Below, piece after piece: positions 36,429 to 47,551 of a stretch of DNA of 64,000 nucleotides (positions within the stretch are counted from its first letter, which is position 1; the number at the start of each line of letters is the position of its first letter). Source of the stretch: an uncultured delta proteobacterium (lineage in GTDB: Bacteria > Myxococcota > Myxococcia > Myxococcales > 40CM-4-68-19); assembly GCA_903911145.1 (NCBI GenBank), contig CAIWCD010000024.1, forward strand, positions 62,001-126,000. Direction: 5' to 3'. Under the pieces are notes generated by a model. It was not told the DNA's origin and made no database searches. It saw nothing but the letters and a program-made list of their open reading frames with translations. A program made the translations under genes and the position numbers.

Positions 36429-37496
36429 TCAGAGCGACAGCGTCAGCTGCTGGCCTGCGCGATCGACGACGATGTGCGCGTGCTTTCGCGACAGCAGCGT
36501 GGCCCGCACTGCGGCGCAGGGATGCGACGCGGGAGCGCCATCGATCGAGACGATCCGATCGCCGGGGACGAGGCCCGATGCGCGCGCGCGACCGTGTGCC
36601 TCGAGGACGAGAAGTCCCGGACGATCTGCGCGCACGCGCCCCGCGCCACTTTGCGGTGACGTGCGCTGCGTGAAGAGCTCGAGCGCGGCCCCGCGAGAGA
36701 CCTCCTGCTCCAGCGCATCCTCGTGGCCGAGCGACTCGGCGAACGATCGGTGCGGGCCTGACGAATAGCTGAGCGCAGGGCCCGGTGCGGCCAGCGAGCG
36801 AAGCCCCAGCTCGATCGGCGCGGGCAGCACGAGCTTGCTGGACGCGGCCGAGAGCGCTTCCGCGACTGCGCGCTGGAGGAGCGGACCGAGCTCGGGCTGC
36901 GCGTCGAGAAGCGGCCGATCGAGCGTGGGATCGAGCTCGGCCTCGACCGTGACATCGGAGATGACGAGGTGGGTCGCGGGCTGCGACAGCTCGACGTGCG
37001 CGACGAGAGTGACCAGCGCGTCGAGCGCGTTGCCTGCGGCACGCCCGCCTGCGTCCTTCAAGTGGACCGAGCTGCGCTGCTCGCGTCGCTCAGCCGAGGC
37101 GCGCAGGAAGAGGATCTGCGCGACCGGCACGCCCGTGCGCAGCGCGGTTCGCGAAACGTCATTCTCGCTCGGGCTCTCCGTCGTGCCGAGCTGCGCAGGC
37201 AGCTCGCCCGGTCCGAACGTCTCCAGCTGGCCACTCGCGCAGAGTGCCTCTTCGACATCGAGCGTGCGCACGTACGAGAGCAGGGCCGACGGTTCGTTCC
37301 AGCGCAGCTCGACCGGCGCGACGAGCACAAGCTGCGCATCGATGACTCCGTTCACCGCGCCGACCTTCGAGTGGACCTTCACTCCGTGCGCGCAGGCGGC
37401 GAGGAGCAGCGCATGCAACACGAGCGCGAACGCAGTTGCCTTCGTGCGCGCGCTGCAGAGAGGAGACTCCTTGCGTCGATGCATGATCCCGAGCAT
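36429..37496 (-). CDS. PDZ-domain lipoprotein
   Basis: Lipoprotein of 355 residues with lipobox LAAC. The central ~200 residues are beta-rich and resemble an LpoB/CsgG-like or DUF region, but I cannot name it. The last ~75 residues form a PDZ-like domain, with LVLEAHGRARASGLVPGDRIVSIDGAPAS typical of the carboxylate-binding PDZ helix-strand (described by position, residues ~295-325). No protease domain is fused. ATG 37496 or ATG 37484 could be the start. It is divergent from the small secreted gene at 37552. Confidence 0.7.
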   Translation of the reverse strand: MLGIMHRRKESPLCSARTKATAFALVLHALLLAACAHGVKVHSKVGAVNGVIDAQLVLVAPVELRWNEPSALLSYVRTLDVEEALCASGQLETFGPGELPAQLGTTESPSENDVSRTALRTGVPVAQILFLRASAERREQRSSVHLKDAGGRAAGNALDALVTLVAHVELSQPATHLVISDVTVEAELDPTLDRPLLDAQPELGPLLQRAVAEALSAASSKLVLPAPIELGLRSLAAPGPALSYSSGPHRSFAESLGHEDALEQEVSRGAALELFTQRTSPQSGAGRVRADRPGLLVLEAHGRARASGLVPGDRIVSIDGAPASHPCAAVRATLLSRKHAHIVVDRAGQQLTLSL

Positions 37497-37551
37497 CGCA
37501 CGGCTGCGCTCTTCCCGCGCGCGCGGAGCGCCATGCGGCTATCATCGACGC

Positions 37552-37863
37552 ATGCGCCACGCTTGCTTCGCTGCTTTGCTCGTCGCTCTCGCTTCCGCTG
37601 CGTCCCTTGCGGACAGCCCCTCTGCGCCGCCGGCGGACGCGACGCCGCTCAAGCTGCACGAGGGCGAGTCCAAGGCGATCCCCGCGCGCAACGGCGCCCA
37701 AGCGGTCTGCGATGATCCGGCGGTCGCCCACGCGGAGGTTCAGGGAGACTCGCTCGTGCTGGTCGCTGGAAGCGTCGGCCAGACTCTCTGCGGCGTGCGG
37801 TTCGCGGGCGCCAATCGCGCGCTCTATTCGGTCACCGTCGTCAAAGCGGACCAGAAGAAATGA
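37552..37863 (+). CDS. Small secreted protein resembling a pilus/secretin N-terminal domain
   Basis: A protein of 103 residues with a Sec signal ending at ASLADS. The mature ~80 residues, with DDPAVAHAEVQGDSLVLVAG and a strand ending YSVTVV, resemble the PF13629 T2SS/T3SS secretin N-terminal domain found in RcpA/CpaC, here alone without a secretin. Two Cys (CDD and LCGV) could pair. A TATCAT box six bases before the ATG, with no ribosome-binding site, suggests a leaderless transcript. Its stop overlaps the start of the cNMP-binding gene (ATGA), so the two are coupled. Confidence 0.62.
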   Translation: MRHACFAALLVALASAASLADSPSAPPADATPLKLHEGESKAIPARNGAQAVCDDPAVAHAEVQGDSLVLVAGSVGQTLCGVRFAGANRALYSVTVVKADQKK

Positions 37864-38372
37864 GCGTCGTTCTCCACGAGTTTCTCGCGCGCACGCCGTT
37901 CTTCGGCGGCCTTCCGCAGGAGTCGCTCGCGCGCATCGCGGCCCGTCTGCGTCAGAGCGATCTCGAGCACGGCGGCACCGTGTTTCGCGAGGGAGACCAG
38001 GGCCGCTCGATGTATGTCGTCGAGTGGGGCGAGTTGATGGCGTTGCAGAACAGCGCCTCGGGGCGACCCGTCAAACTGCTGCGGTTCGCCGCGGGAGATT
38101 TCTTCGGCGAGACGACGCTCATCGAGATGCAGCCGCGCCCCTTCTCGGTGGTTGCCGAGAGCGACGCGCGCCTGCTCGAGTTGACCGCGCAGGACCTCTA
38201 CTCGCTCTATCGCGAGGACGTGAAGGCGTACGTGCTGGTGCTGCAGAACATCAACCGCGAGCTTTGCCGCCGCCTGCGCCGCGCGGGCAATCGCATCACC
38301 GAGATCGCGGACGACGATGACGACTGCGAGATCACGCAGATCCGTCCAGAAGGAATTCCGCGCAAGAAGTGA
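37860..38372 (+). CDS. Cyclic-nucleotide-binding domain protein without DNA-binding domain
   Basis: A protein of 170 residues made of a single cNMP-binding beta-roll. RTPFFGGLPQESLARIAARL opens the domain, FREGDQGRSMYVVEWGEL the middle, and FAAGDFFGETTLIEMQPRPFS is the phosphate-binding cassette. In that cassette Glu-Thr-Thr-Leu and Arg are in the places that contact the cyclic phosphate. There is no Crp-type winged helix. An acidic run (ADDDDDCE) lies near the C terminus. It probably serves as a regulatory module for another protein. It is translationally coupled to the secreted gene upstream. Confidence 0.82.
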   Translation: MSVVLHEFLARTPFFGGLPQESLARIAARLRQSDLEHGGTVFREGDQGRSMYVVEWGELMALQNSASGRPVKLLRFAAGDFFGETTLIEMQPRPFSVVAESDARLLELTAQDLYSLYREDVKAYVLVLQNINRELCRRLRRAGNRITEIADDDDDCEITQIRPEGIPRKK

Positions 38373-38415
38373 TGGGCGCGCAAACCCGCTCCCAGCGCGG
38401 ACCTGCGCATCCCCG

Positions 38416-40821
<2,406 letters not shown>

Positions 40822-40839
40822 GTCGAACCTCCGGGGCAA

Positions 40840-40867
40840 ACCGTAAGGACGGGTCGGACCGTGTCAA
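40840..40867 (-). promoter_or_regulatory. Sigma-70 promoter of lon
   Basis: On the minus strand TTGACA (40867-40862), a 16-base spacer and TACGGT (40845-40840). The predicted 5' leader of lon is only about a dozen bases and just covers the ribosome-binding site. Confidence 0.65.
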
Positions 40868-40873
40868 ACTTCG

Positions 40874-40901
40874 ATTATCGAATTCGATAATTTTCGATAA
40901 T
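40874..40901. promoter_or_regulatory. Palindromic operator upstream of lon
   Basis: ATTATCGAATTCGATAAT (40874-40891) is an 18-bp perfect palindrome, with an additional half-site TTCGATAAT at 40893-40901. It ends seven bases upstream of the lon -35 and lies between lon and the divergent gene at 40998. TTCGATAATTTT recurs at 17432-17443, upstream of the LysM gene. Confidence 0.65.
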
Positions 40902-40997
40902 GCCACACGTCGCTCCCTTCGATGCCTGGCGGAGTCGATCGATTCACGCCACCCACATGGCGCGCGAAGTGAGCTCTTTCGCTCGCGGGGATTCAGC

Positions 40998-41744
40998 GTG
41001 ATCATGATCGGCATGATGCTCAACGCCATCTTCGCTGCGCTGCTTGCGCTCTCCTCCGTTGCTGTGCGCGCCGACCAGACCGCGGCTCCTGCACCAACTG
41101 CTGCAGCGCCAGCGACGGCGAAAACGGCGGCTCCGGAAAAGTCGTCTGCGACGCTCCCGGCCGCTCCTGGAGCGCCTCTCCCCGATTCAGCGCTTCCTCC
41201 GCTCCCGCAACTTGATCGCATCGTCTACGCGAAGATCCACTCGGGGATCGTCATCAGCGAGGCGACCGACAGCGAAGGGCACGGCGGCATCGCGCGTGGC
41301 TGGGCTGTCTGCCACTGCACCGTCGACGCAGTCTGGGCCGTGCTGACCAACCACGCGCCGTTCGCGACCTTCATGCCGCGCGTGACGGGCATGGAGATCT
41401 CGAGGCGCACCGAGCACGGCGAGCGCGGCCTGCAGTCGATCGACGCGAGCATCAAGACGGTGAAGTACGCGCTCGACTACAGCTGGGATCCGGCGAAGCG
41501 CTTGATCGAATTTCATCTCGCCAAGGACGTGCCGCACGACCTCAACGAGGTGGATGGCAGCTGGCAGCTCTGGCCCATCGATCACGGCGCGGCCACGCTG
41601 CTGGCCTACCAGAGCGCGGTCGACACCGGCGCGCAGATCCCGGGATTCATCCGCAGCTATCTGGCGGATCGGGGAGTGAAAGACACGATGGAGGCGATTC
41701 GCAAGCGGGCGGAGGCAAATCCGGTTTCTCGCTCCCCCCCATAG
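40998..41744 (+). CDS. Secreted SRPBCC/START-like protein
   Basis: Periplasmic protein of about 248 residues. A signal peptide ends at AVRADQ and an Ala/Pro/Thr-rich linker follows. From residue ~80 there is an SRPBCC (polyketide-cyclase/START-like) lipid-binding fold: GIARGWAVCHCTVDAVWAVL, FMPRVTGMEISRR, then WDPAKRLIEFHL and DGSWQLWPID strands, closing with the long helix PGFIRSYLADRGVKDTMEAI. A role in lipid or hydrophobic ligand handling is likely by family only. GTG 40998 follows GGGG by seven bases; ATG 41004 and ATG 41013 are alternatives. It shares the divergent promoter region with lon. Confidence 0.78.
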   Translation: MIMIGMMLNAIFAALLALSSVAVRADQTAAPAPTAAAPATAKTAAPEKSSATLPAAPGAPLPDSALPPLPQLDRIVYAKIHSGIVISEATDSEGHGGIARGWAVCHCTVDAVWAVLTNHAPFATFMPRVTGMEISRRTEHGERGLQSIDASIKTVKYALDYSWDPAKRLIEFHLAKDVPHDLNEVDGSWQLWPIDHGAATLLAYQSAVDTGAQIPGFIRSYLADRGVKDTMEAIRKRAEANPVSRSPP

Positions 41745-41848
41745 CCTTACGTGGTGAAGGGAAGCAGGATTCGGGGTGGGCTTGCGAATGGCCTCCGTCG
41801 TGTGCTTCACGTTTGCGATCGTGTGGTGACCGATCGGGGAGCGAATCG

Positions 41849-42160
41849 ATGGCGGCGAAGAAGAAGAGTGGGGCGAAGAAATCGAAGGTGACGGCAGTAG
41901 AAAAGCCGGCGGCGAAGAAGGTTGTGAAGAGCGCGACGGCCGCGAGTCCTGAGCGCACAAGGCCTGTGCTGAGGCTGGTTCCGCCGATCGCGCAGATGGT
42001 TCGTCCGGATGTTCCCAAGCGCAAGGTGGTGGCGCTCGAGGCGCTGGTCGGCGATTTCGTGAGAGTGCTCGCCGCGGAGATGGCCGCGGACAAGCGATCG
42101 ATCGCCAAAGAGGTGAAGCTGCGGGCGGTCGTTGATCGACTCAACAACGACGAGAGCTAG
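41849..42160 (+). CDS. Small basic Lys/Ala-rich protein
   Basis: A protein of 103 residues. The N-terminal ~35 residues (AAKKKSGAKKSK and AAKKVVK) are histone H1-like and basic. The C-terminal ~45 residues, VALEALVGDFVRVLAAEMA and onward, form one or two amphipathic helices. I do not recognise the family. It may bind nucleic acid through the basic tail, which resembles the tail of TopA in this window. The 104-base gap before it shows no other gene. It is convergent with hslU. Confidence 0.6.
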   Translation: MAAKKKSGAKKSKVTAVEKPAAKKVVKSATAASPERTRPVLRLVPPIAQMVRPDVPKRKVVALEALVGDFVRVLAAEMAADKRSIAKEVKLRAVVDRLNNDES

Positions 42161-42175
42161 AGCACACCAGCGCGG

Positions 42176-43582
<1,407 letters not shown>

Positions 43583-43593
43583 CGGGAAGGCTC

Positions 43594-44136
43594 CTACAGC
43601 TCTTCGAAGGAGAAATGATCGTTGGTGTAGATGCAGATCTGCGAAGCGATGCGCAGCGACTCCTCGCAGATCACCCGCGCTGGGAGCGCACTTGCGTGTC
43701 GCAGCAGCGCAAGGCCTGCCGACTGCGCGTACGGGCCGCCCGAGCCGATCGCGGCGATCGCGTCGTCAGGCTCGATCACGTCTCCGGTGCCGGAGAGGAT
43801 CAGCGTTCGCTCGCGATCGGCGACCACCAGCAGCGCCTCGAGCTTTCGCAGGAAGCGATCGGTGCGCCAGTCCTTCGCGAGTTCGACGGCCGCGCGCGGG
43901 AGATTCTTCGCGTGCTCCTTGAGCTTCGCTTCGAACCGTTCGAAGAGCGTGAACGCGTCGGCCGTCGCGCCCGCAAATCCCGCGATGACGCTGCCGTCGC
44001 CGAGCCGCCGCAGCTTCTTCGCGTTGTGCTTGAGCACCGTCTTGTCGAGCGTGACCTGTCCGTCGGAGCCGATACAGACGCGGCCCGCGTTGCGGACGCA
44101 GACGACGGTGGTGGCGTGGATGTCGAGCGCGGGCAT
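43594..44136 (-). CDS. hslV: HslV peptidase subunit
   Basis: Proteasome-like Thr peptidase of 180 residues forming the HslUV core. The mature N terminus is the Thr in HATTVVCVR after an eight- or nine-residue propeptide, longer than the single Met in E. coli. [22 protein letters not shown] and [17 protein letters not shown] are family motifs, and [15 protein letters not shown] is near the end. AAGGAGG lies five bases before the ATG. It is transcribed ahead of hslU. Confidence 0.97.
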   Translation of the reverse strand: MPALDIHATTVVCVRNAGRVCIGSDGQVTLDKTVLKHNAKKLRRLGDGSVIAGFAGATADAFTLFERFEAKLKEHAKNLPRAAVELAKDWRTDRFLRKLEALLVVADRERTLILSGTGDVIEPDDAIAAIGSGGPYAQSAGLALLRHASALPARVICEESLRIASQICIYTNDHFSFEEL

Positions 44137-44159
44137 TCGTGCCTCCTTGCAGGGCGCGC

Positions 44160-44165
44160 AATGTA
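44160..44165 (-). promoter_or_regulatory. Candidate -10 of hslVU
   Basis: Minus-strand TACATT followed directly by GCGCGC, 24 bases before the hslV ATG. No clear -35 is visible and no heat-shock sigma-32 consensus was found. Confidence 0.4.
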
Positions 44166-44261
44166 ACGCCTGTGCAGGCGCGTGCTCGACGCTTCCTGTC
44201 GGATTTTGCGACGGCGTCCTGATTCTCGCGCCCGCGCGATCCTTCGACTACCTTCGCGCCC

Positions 44262-45311
44262 ATGTCCTTCGATGACGTGATCATCCTCTTCGGCGGCACC
44301 TCGAGCGAGCGGCGCGTCTCGGTCGCCTCCGCGCAGCACATCTCTTCGCAACTCGGGGGCGCGCGCTGCTGGTTCGAGTCGGCGAACGGGCCGGTCTTTG
44401 CGGTCAGCGAAGCGGAGCTCGCGGCATTCGAACGGCCGTTCGAAAACGACTTCAAGCCGCCAGGTGCACCAGCGTTCGAAAGCATCTCGGCCGCGCTGGA
44501 TGCGGGTGCGCGCGATCGGCCGGTCTTCCTGCTCGGCTATCACGGCACATTCGGCGAGGACGGCCAGGTGCAGAAGCTGCTCGAAGCGCGCGCGGCCTCG
44601 TTCACGGGCTCGGGCTCGCTCGCGTCGGCGAAGGCGTTCGACAAGTCGTGGGCGAAGCGGCTCGCGGCGGAGCAGGGCGTGCGCGTCGCCGAGGCGATCG
44701 AGCTGCCTCGCAATGATGCGCGCGCAATCGCCGATGCTCTCGCAGGACTGCTCGCGCGCCACGGCCGCGCCGTGGCCAAGCCAGTCGCGGGTGGGAGCTC
44801 CGTGGGCCTGCATCATCTGCGCAATCACGAAGACATCGCGCGCGCCGCAGAGCAGATCGCGCAGGCCCGCGAGGCCTATCTCGCCGAGGCGTTCATCGAG
44901 GGGCCCGAGGTCACCATTGGCGTCGTCGACGGCCCGCACGGCACGCGCGCGCTGCCGGCCTCCGAGGTGCGCATGGATCCGGGCCGCGCCTTCGACTTCG
45001 AGGGGAAATATCTCGGGAAGGGCACGTTGGAGATCACGCCTGCAGAGCTGCCTGCCGAAACGATCGCCGCGGCCCAGGCACTTGCGCTCACCGTGCACAA
45101 GACGCTCGGCTGCTACGGCTACTCGCGCACCGACGTCATCTGTTCTTCGCGTGGTCCGGTGCTGCTCGAGATCAACACGCTACCCGGAATGACCCGCCGG
45201 TCATTTATTCCGCAGCAGCTCGCCGCAGAGGGGACGAGCGTCCGTAGTTTCCTCGAGGGGCAGCTTCACCTCGCGCGCGAACGGGACGCTCGCGACGCGC
45301 GTTCGCGCTAG
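44262..45311 (+). CDS. ddl: D-alanine-D-alanine ligase
   Basis: ATP-grasp enzyme making D-Ala-D-Ala for cell-wall synthesis, 349 residues. FGGTSSERRVSVASA is the N-terminal D-Ala site, with Glu and Ser. GYHGTFGEDGQVQKLLE is the canonical ligase motif. Further motifs are KPVAGGSSVG, EAFIEGPEVTIGVVDG and EINTLPGMTRRSFIPQQLA. TACCTT lies seven bases before the ATG, suggesting leaderless expression. The stop codon interlocks with that of apaG (palindromic CTAG at 45308-45311). mur genes are not adjacent. Confidence 0.92.
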   Translation: MSFDDVIILFGGTSSERRVSVASAQHISSQLGGARCWFESANGPVFAVSEAELAAFERPFENDFKPPGAPAFESISAALDAGARDRPVFLLGYHGTFGEDGQVQKLLEARAASFTGSGSLASAKAFDKSWAKRLAAEQGVRVAEAIELPRNDARAIADALAGLLARHGRAVAKPVAGGSSVGLHHLRNHEDIARAAEQIAQAREAYLAEAFIEGPEVTIGVVDGPHGTRALPASEVRMDPGRAFDFEGKYLGKGTLEITPAELPAETIAAAQALALTVHKTLGCYGYSRTDVICSSRGPVLLEINTLPGMTRRSFIPQQLAAEGTSVRSFLEGQLHLARERDARDARSR

Positions 45312-45685
45312 TTCAGCGCGCCCGGCTGCATGAGCGGGAAGGGCGAGATCACCGCGTCGAAGCCGTCGCCGTCCGCGCGGATCATCTGATACGTGCCGCG
45401 CATCGAGCCGTGCGGCGCCTTGAGCACCGCACCGCTGGTGTACTCGAACGACTGGCCAGGCTGCAGCACGGGCTGCTTGCCGACGACTCCCTCGCCGCGC
45501 ACGTCCTCGCGCTTGCCGTTGCCGTCGACGATGATCCAGTGGCGCGAACGAAGCTGCGCGGCGCTGTCGCCGACGTTCTCGATGCGCACCGTGTACGCGA
45601 ACGCCCAGCGGCCTTGCCCGGACTGGTCGGGCAGGTAGCGGCTTGTCACGGAGATGCGGATTCCCTGCGTCGTGGAGGTGGACAC
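45308..45685 (-). CDS. apaG: ApaG-domain protein
   Basis: A protein of 125 residues in the ApaG (DUF525) family, historically linked to Co2+ resistance and diadenosine tetraphosphate metabolism; the molecular function is unclear. The family fold is visible in TQGIRISVTSRYLPDQS, RWAFAYTVRIENVGDSAAQL, SRHWIIVDGNG, GEGVVGKQPVLQPG and EYTSGAVLKAPHGSMRGTYQM. The GTG at 45685 gives the normal family length; a longer start at 45763 would run into greB. It is convergent with ddl. Confidence 0.9.
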   Translation of the reverse strand: MSTSTTQGIRISVTSRYLPDQSGQGRWAFAYTVRIENVGDSAAQLRSRHWIIVDGNGKREDVRGEGVVGKQPVLQPGQSFEYTSGAVLKAPHGSMRGTYQMIRADGDGFDAVISPFPLMQPGALN

Positions 45686-45761
45686 GCGCCGGACGCTGCC
45701 ATCCGTCTCGCGCGCGGGCAAGCGGGCATTTGCTACAAGGTGGCGATCGAGGAGACGCAGC

Positions 45762-46262
45762 ATGGCCCAGACGCCGAAGAGCGCGGTGAAGCGCTACATC
45801 ACGAAGGAGGGCTACGAGCGGCTGCGCGAGCGGTTCCGCTTTCTCCTCTACGAGCAGCGCCCGCGCGTGACGCACGAGGTGCAGGTCGCGGCCGCGCACG
45901 GCGATCGCAGCGAGAACTACGAGTACAAGCTCGGCAAGAAGAAGCTGCGCGAGATCGACGGCGAGATCTTCCGGCTGCAGAAAAAGCTCGAGTCGTTCGA
46001 GGTGATCGATCCAACCGAGAGAGAGAAGACCGATCGCGTCTTCTTCGGAGCGACCGTCACCGTCGAGGATGAGGAGGGCGAGGAGAGCACGTTCCAGATC
46101 GTCGGCAGCGATGAACTCGAGGACGCGAGCGATCGGCAGCGCATCAGCTACGAGGCGCCGATGGGCCGGGCGCTGCTCGGCAAGCAGGAGGGGGACACCG
46201 TCACGGTGCGCAGGCCCGCGGGGGATCTCGAGCTGACGATCCAGAAGGTGGAGTGGAGATAG
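45762..46262 (+). CDS. greB: Transcription elongation factor GreB
   Basis: Binds the RNA polymerase secondary channel and stimulates cleavage of backtracked RNA. It is 166 residues. The N-terminal coiled coil has YITKEGYERLRERFRFLL, the tip acidic pair lies in HGDRSENYEYKLGKKKLREI, and the C-terminal FKBP-like domain has PMGRALLGKQEGDTVTVRRP. The RSENYEYKLGKKKLREID segment is characteristic of GreB rather than GreA. GGAG precedes the ATG. Confidence 0.95.
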   Translation: MAQTPKSAVKRYITKEGYERLRERFRFLLYEQRPRVTHEVQVAAAHGDRSENYEYKLGKKKLREIDGEIFRLQKKLESFEVIDPTEREKTDRVFFGATVTVEDEEGEESTFQIVGSDELEDASDRQRISYEAPMGRALLGKQEGDTVTVRRPAGDLELTIQKVEWR

Positions 46263-46286
46263 CCGCTCGCTCATCTTCGCCGTGGT

Positions 46287-46292
46287 TATAGT
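46287..46292 (+). promoter_or_regulatory. Candidate -10 of the cytochrome c peroxidase gene
   Basis: TATAGT followed by GCGCGG, 32 bases before the ATG, with TTGGAG as the ribosome-binding site in between. The -35 is unclear. Confidence 0.4.
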
Positions 46293-46324
46293 GCGCGGCC
46301 GTTCATCTCGATTGGAGCACCCGA

Positions 46325-47551
46325 ATGCGAATCCCGACTCTCTCTCGTCTGTCGTTGCTGTCCGCCTCCGCTGCGGCGCTTCTGCTCTCCTGCTCGCACG
46401 ACGCCGCGAAGCCCGATGCCGCGTCCACCGCCGCAGCCGTGAAGGCACCGGAGAGCGCGGCCGTACAGCAAGGCGCAGCCGAGAAGGCCGCGGCAGAGAA
46501 GCTCGCGGCGGAGAGGTTCGCAGCGCAGAAGGCCGAGGCAGACAAGGCCGCAGAGGAGCAGCTGCACCTCGCGAAATTGCGCCTCCACGTTGCGGTCGCA
46601 TCGTTGCCCGAGGTGCCCGCGCTCCCTGCGCTGCCGCACGGAATAGCGAAGGTCGAGGCGCCGGCGGACAATCCGCTCACGGCCGAGAAGGTCGCGCTCG
46701 GGCAGCAGCTCTTCTTCGACAAGCGTCTCTCGAAGGATGGGTCGATGAGCTGCGAGAGCTGCCACCACATCGCGCAGGCCTACACGTCGGGCAACGCGCT
46801 CGACACGAAGGTGGGCGGCAAGGTCAACGTGCGCAACGCGCCGACGATGACGAACCTCGGCTATCACGCGAACGGCTACTACTGGGATGGTCGCAAGCCC
46901 ACGCTGGAGGCGGTCACGCAGGCGGCCTGGGCGGGGCAACTCGGTGCAGATCCGGCGGCGGTTCCCGCGGCGCTCAACGCGATCCTCGAGTACCGCGCGC
47001 TCTTCGAGCGGGCCTTTGCGAGCGAGGCGACGGCGCAGAACATCCCGCAGGCTCTCGCCTCGTTCCTGCGCGCGCTCACCAGCGGTGACAGCGCGTGGGA
47101 GAAGTTCGAGGCGGGCGACAAGAAGGCCGTGAGCAAGGATGCGATCGCGGGCGCGAAGCTGTTCACGTCGAAGGGCTGCGTGCAGTGCCACATCGCGCCG
47201 CTCTACACGGACACGATGTTCCACAACGTCGGCATTGGGTGGGACGCGAGCAAGAAGGCGTTCGCCGATCACGGCCGCATGGACGCGACGAAGGACGCCG
47301 CCGACGACGGGAAGTTCAAGACGCCCACGCTCCGCGATGCCGCGAAGACGGGCCCGTACTTCCACGACGGCTCAGCGAAGACGCTGGCCGATGCGATCGA
47401 GATCATGTCGAACGGCGGCGTGGCGAATCCGACGCTCGATGCCAAGCTGAAGCCCGCGAAGCTGAACAAGAAGGAGCGCGCGCAGCTCGAGGCGTTCATC
47501 TCTTCGCTGAGCGGGAATCTCTCGCTGGGCGCGGCTCCGACGCTTCCCTAA
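46325..47551 (+). CDS. Di-heme cytochrome c peroxidase (CcpA/MauG family) lipoprotein
   Basis: Periplasmic lipoprotein of 408 residues that should reduce H2O2 using electrons from cytochrome c. The lipobox is LLSC. Residues ~25-95 are an Ala/Glu/Lys-rich helical linker, unusual for the family. The first heme motif CESCHH and the second CVQCHI mark the two heme domains. GQQLFFDKRLSKDGSMSC and RNAPTMTNLGYHANGYYWDG are signatures of CcpA/MauG enzymes, as is KTPTLRDAAKTGPYFHDGSA near the end. The substrate range could include other oxidations. Its stop interlocks with the beta-lactamase stop. Confidence 0.92.
   Translation: MRIPTLSRLSLLSASAAALLLSCSHDAAKPDAASTAAAVKAPESAAVQQGAAEKAAAEKLAAERFAAQKAEADKAAEEQLHLAKLRLHVAVASLPEVPALPALPHGIAKVEAPADNPLTAEKVALGQQLFFDKRLSKDGSMSCESCHHIAQAYTSGNALDTKVGGKVNVRNAPTMTNLGYHANGYYWDGRKPTLEAVTQAAWAGQLGADPAAVPAALNAILEYRALFERAFASEATAQNIPQALASFLRALTSGDSAWEKFEAGDKKAVSKDAIAGAKLFTSKGCVQCHIAPLYTDTMFHNVGIGWDASKKAFADHGRMDATKDAADDGKFKTPTLRDAAKTGPYFHDGSAKTLADAIEIMSNGGVANPTLDAKLKPAKLNKKERAQLEAFISSLSGNLSLGAAPTLP

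Noticed and set aside
43615-43640. TGATCGTTGGT as another dispersed-repeat copy
   Set aside because: It falls in the conserved IYTNDHF end of hslV, which explains the match through coding constraint.
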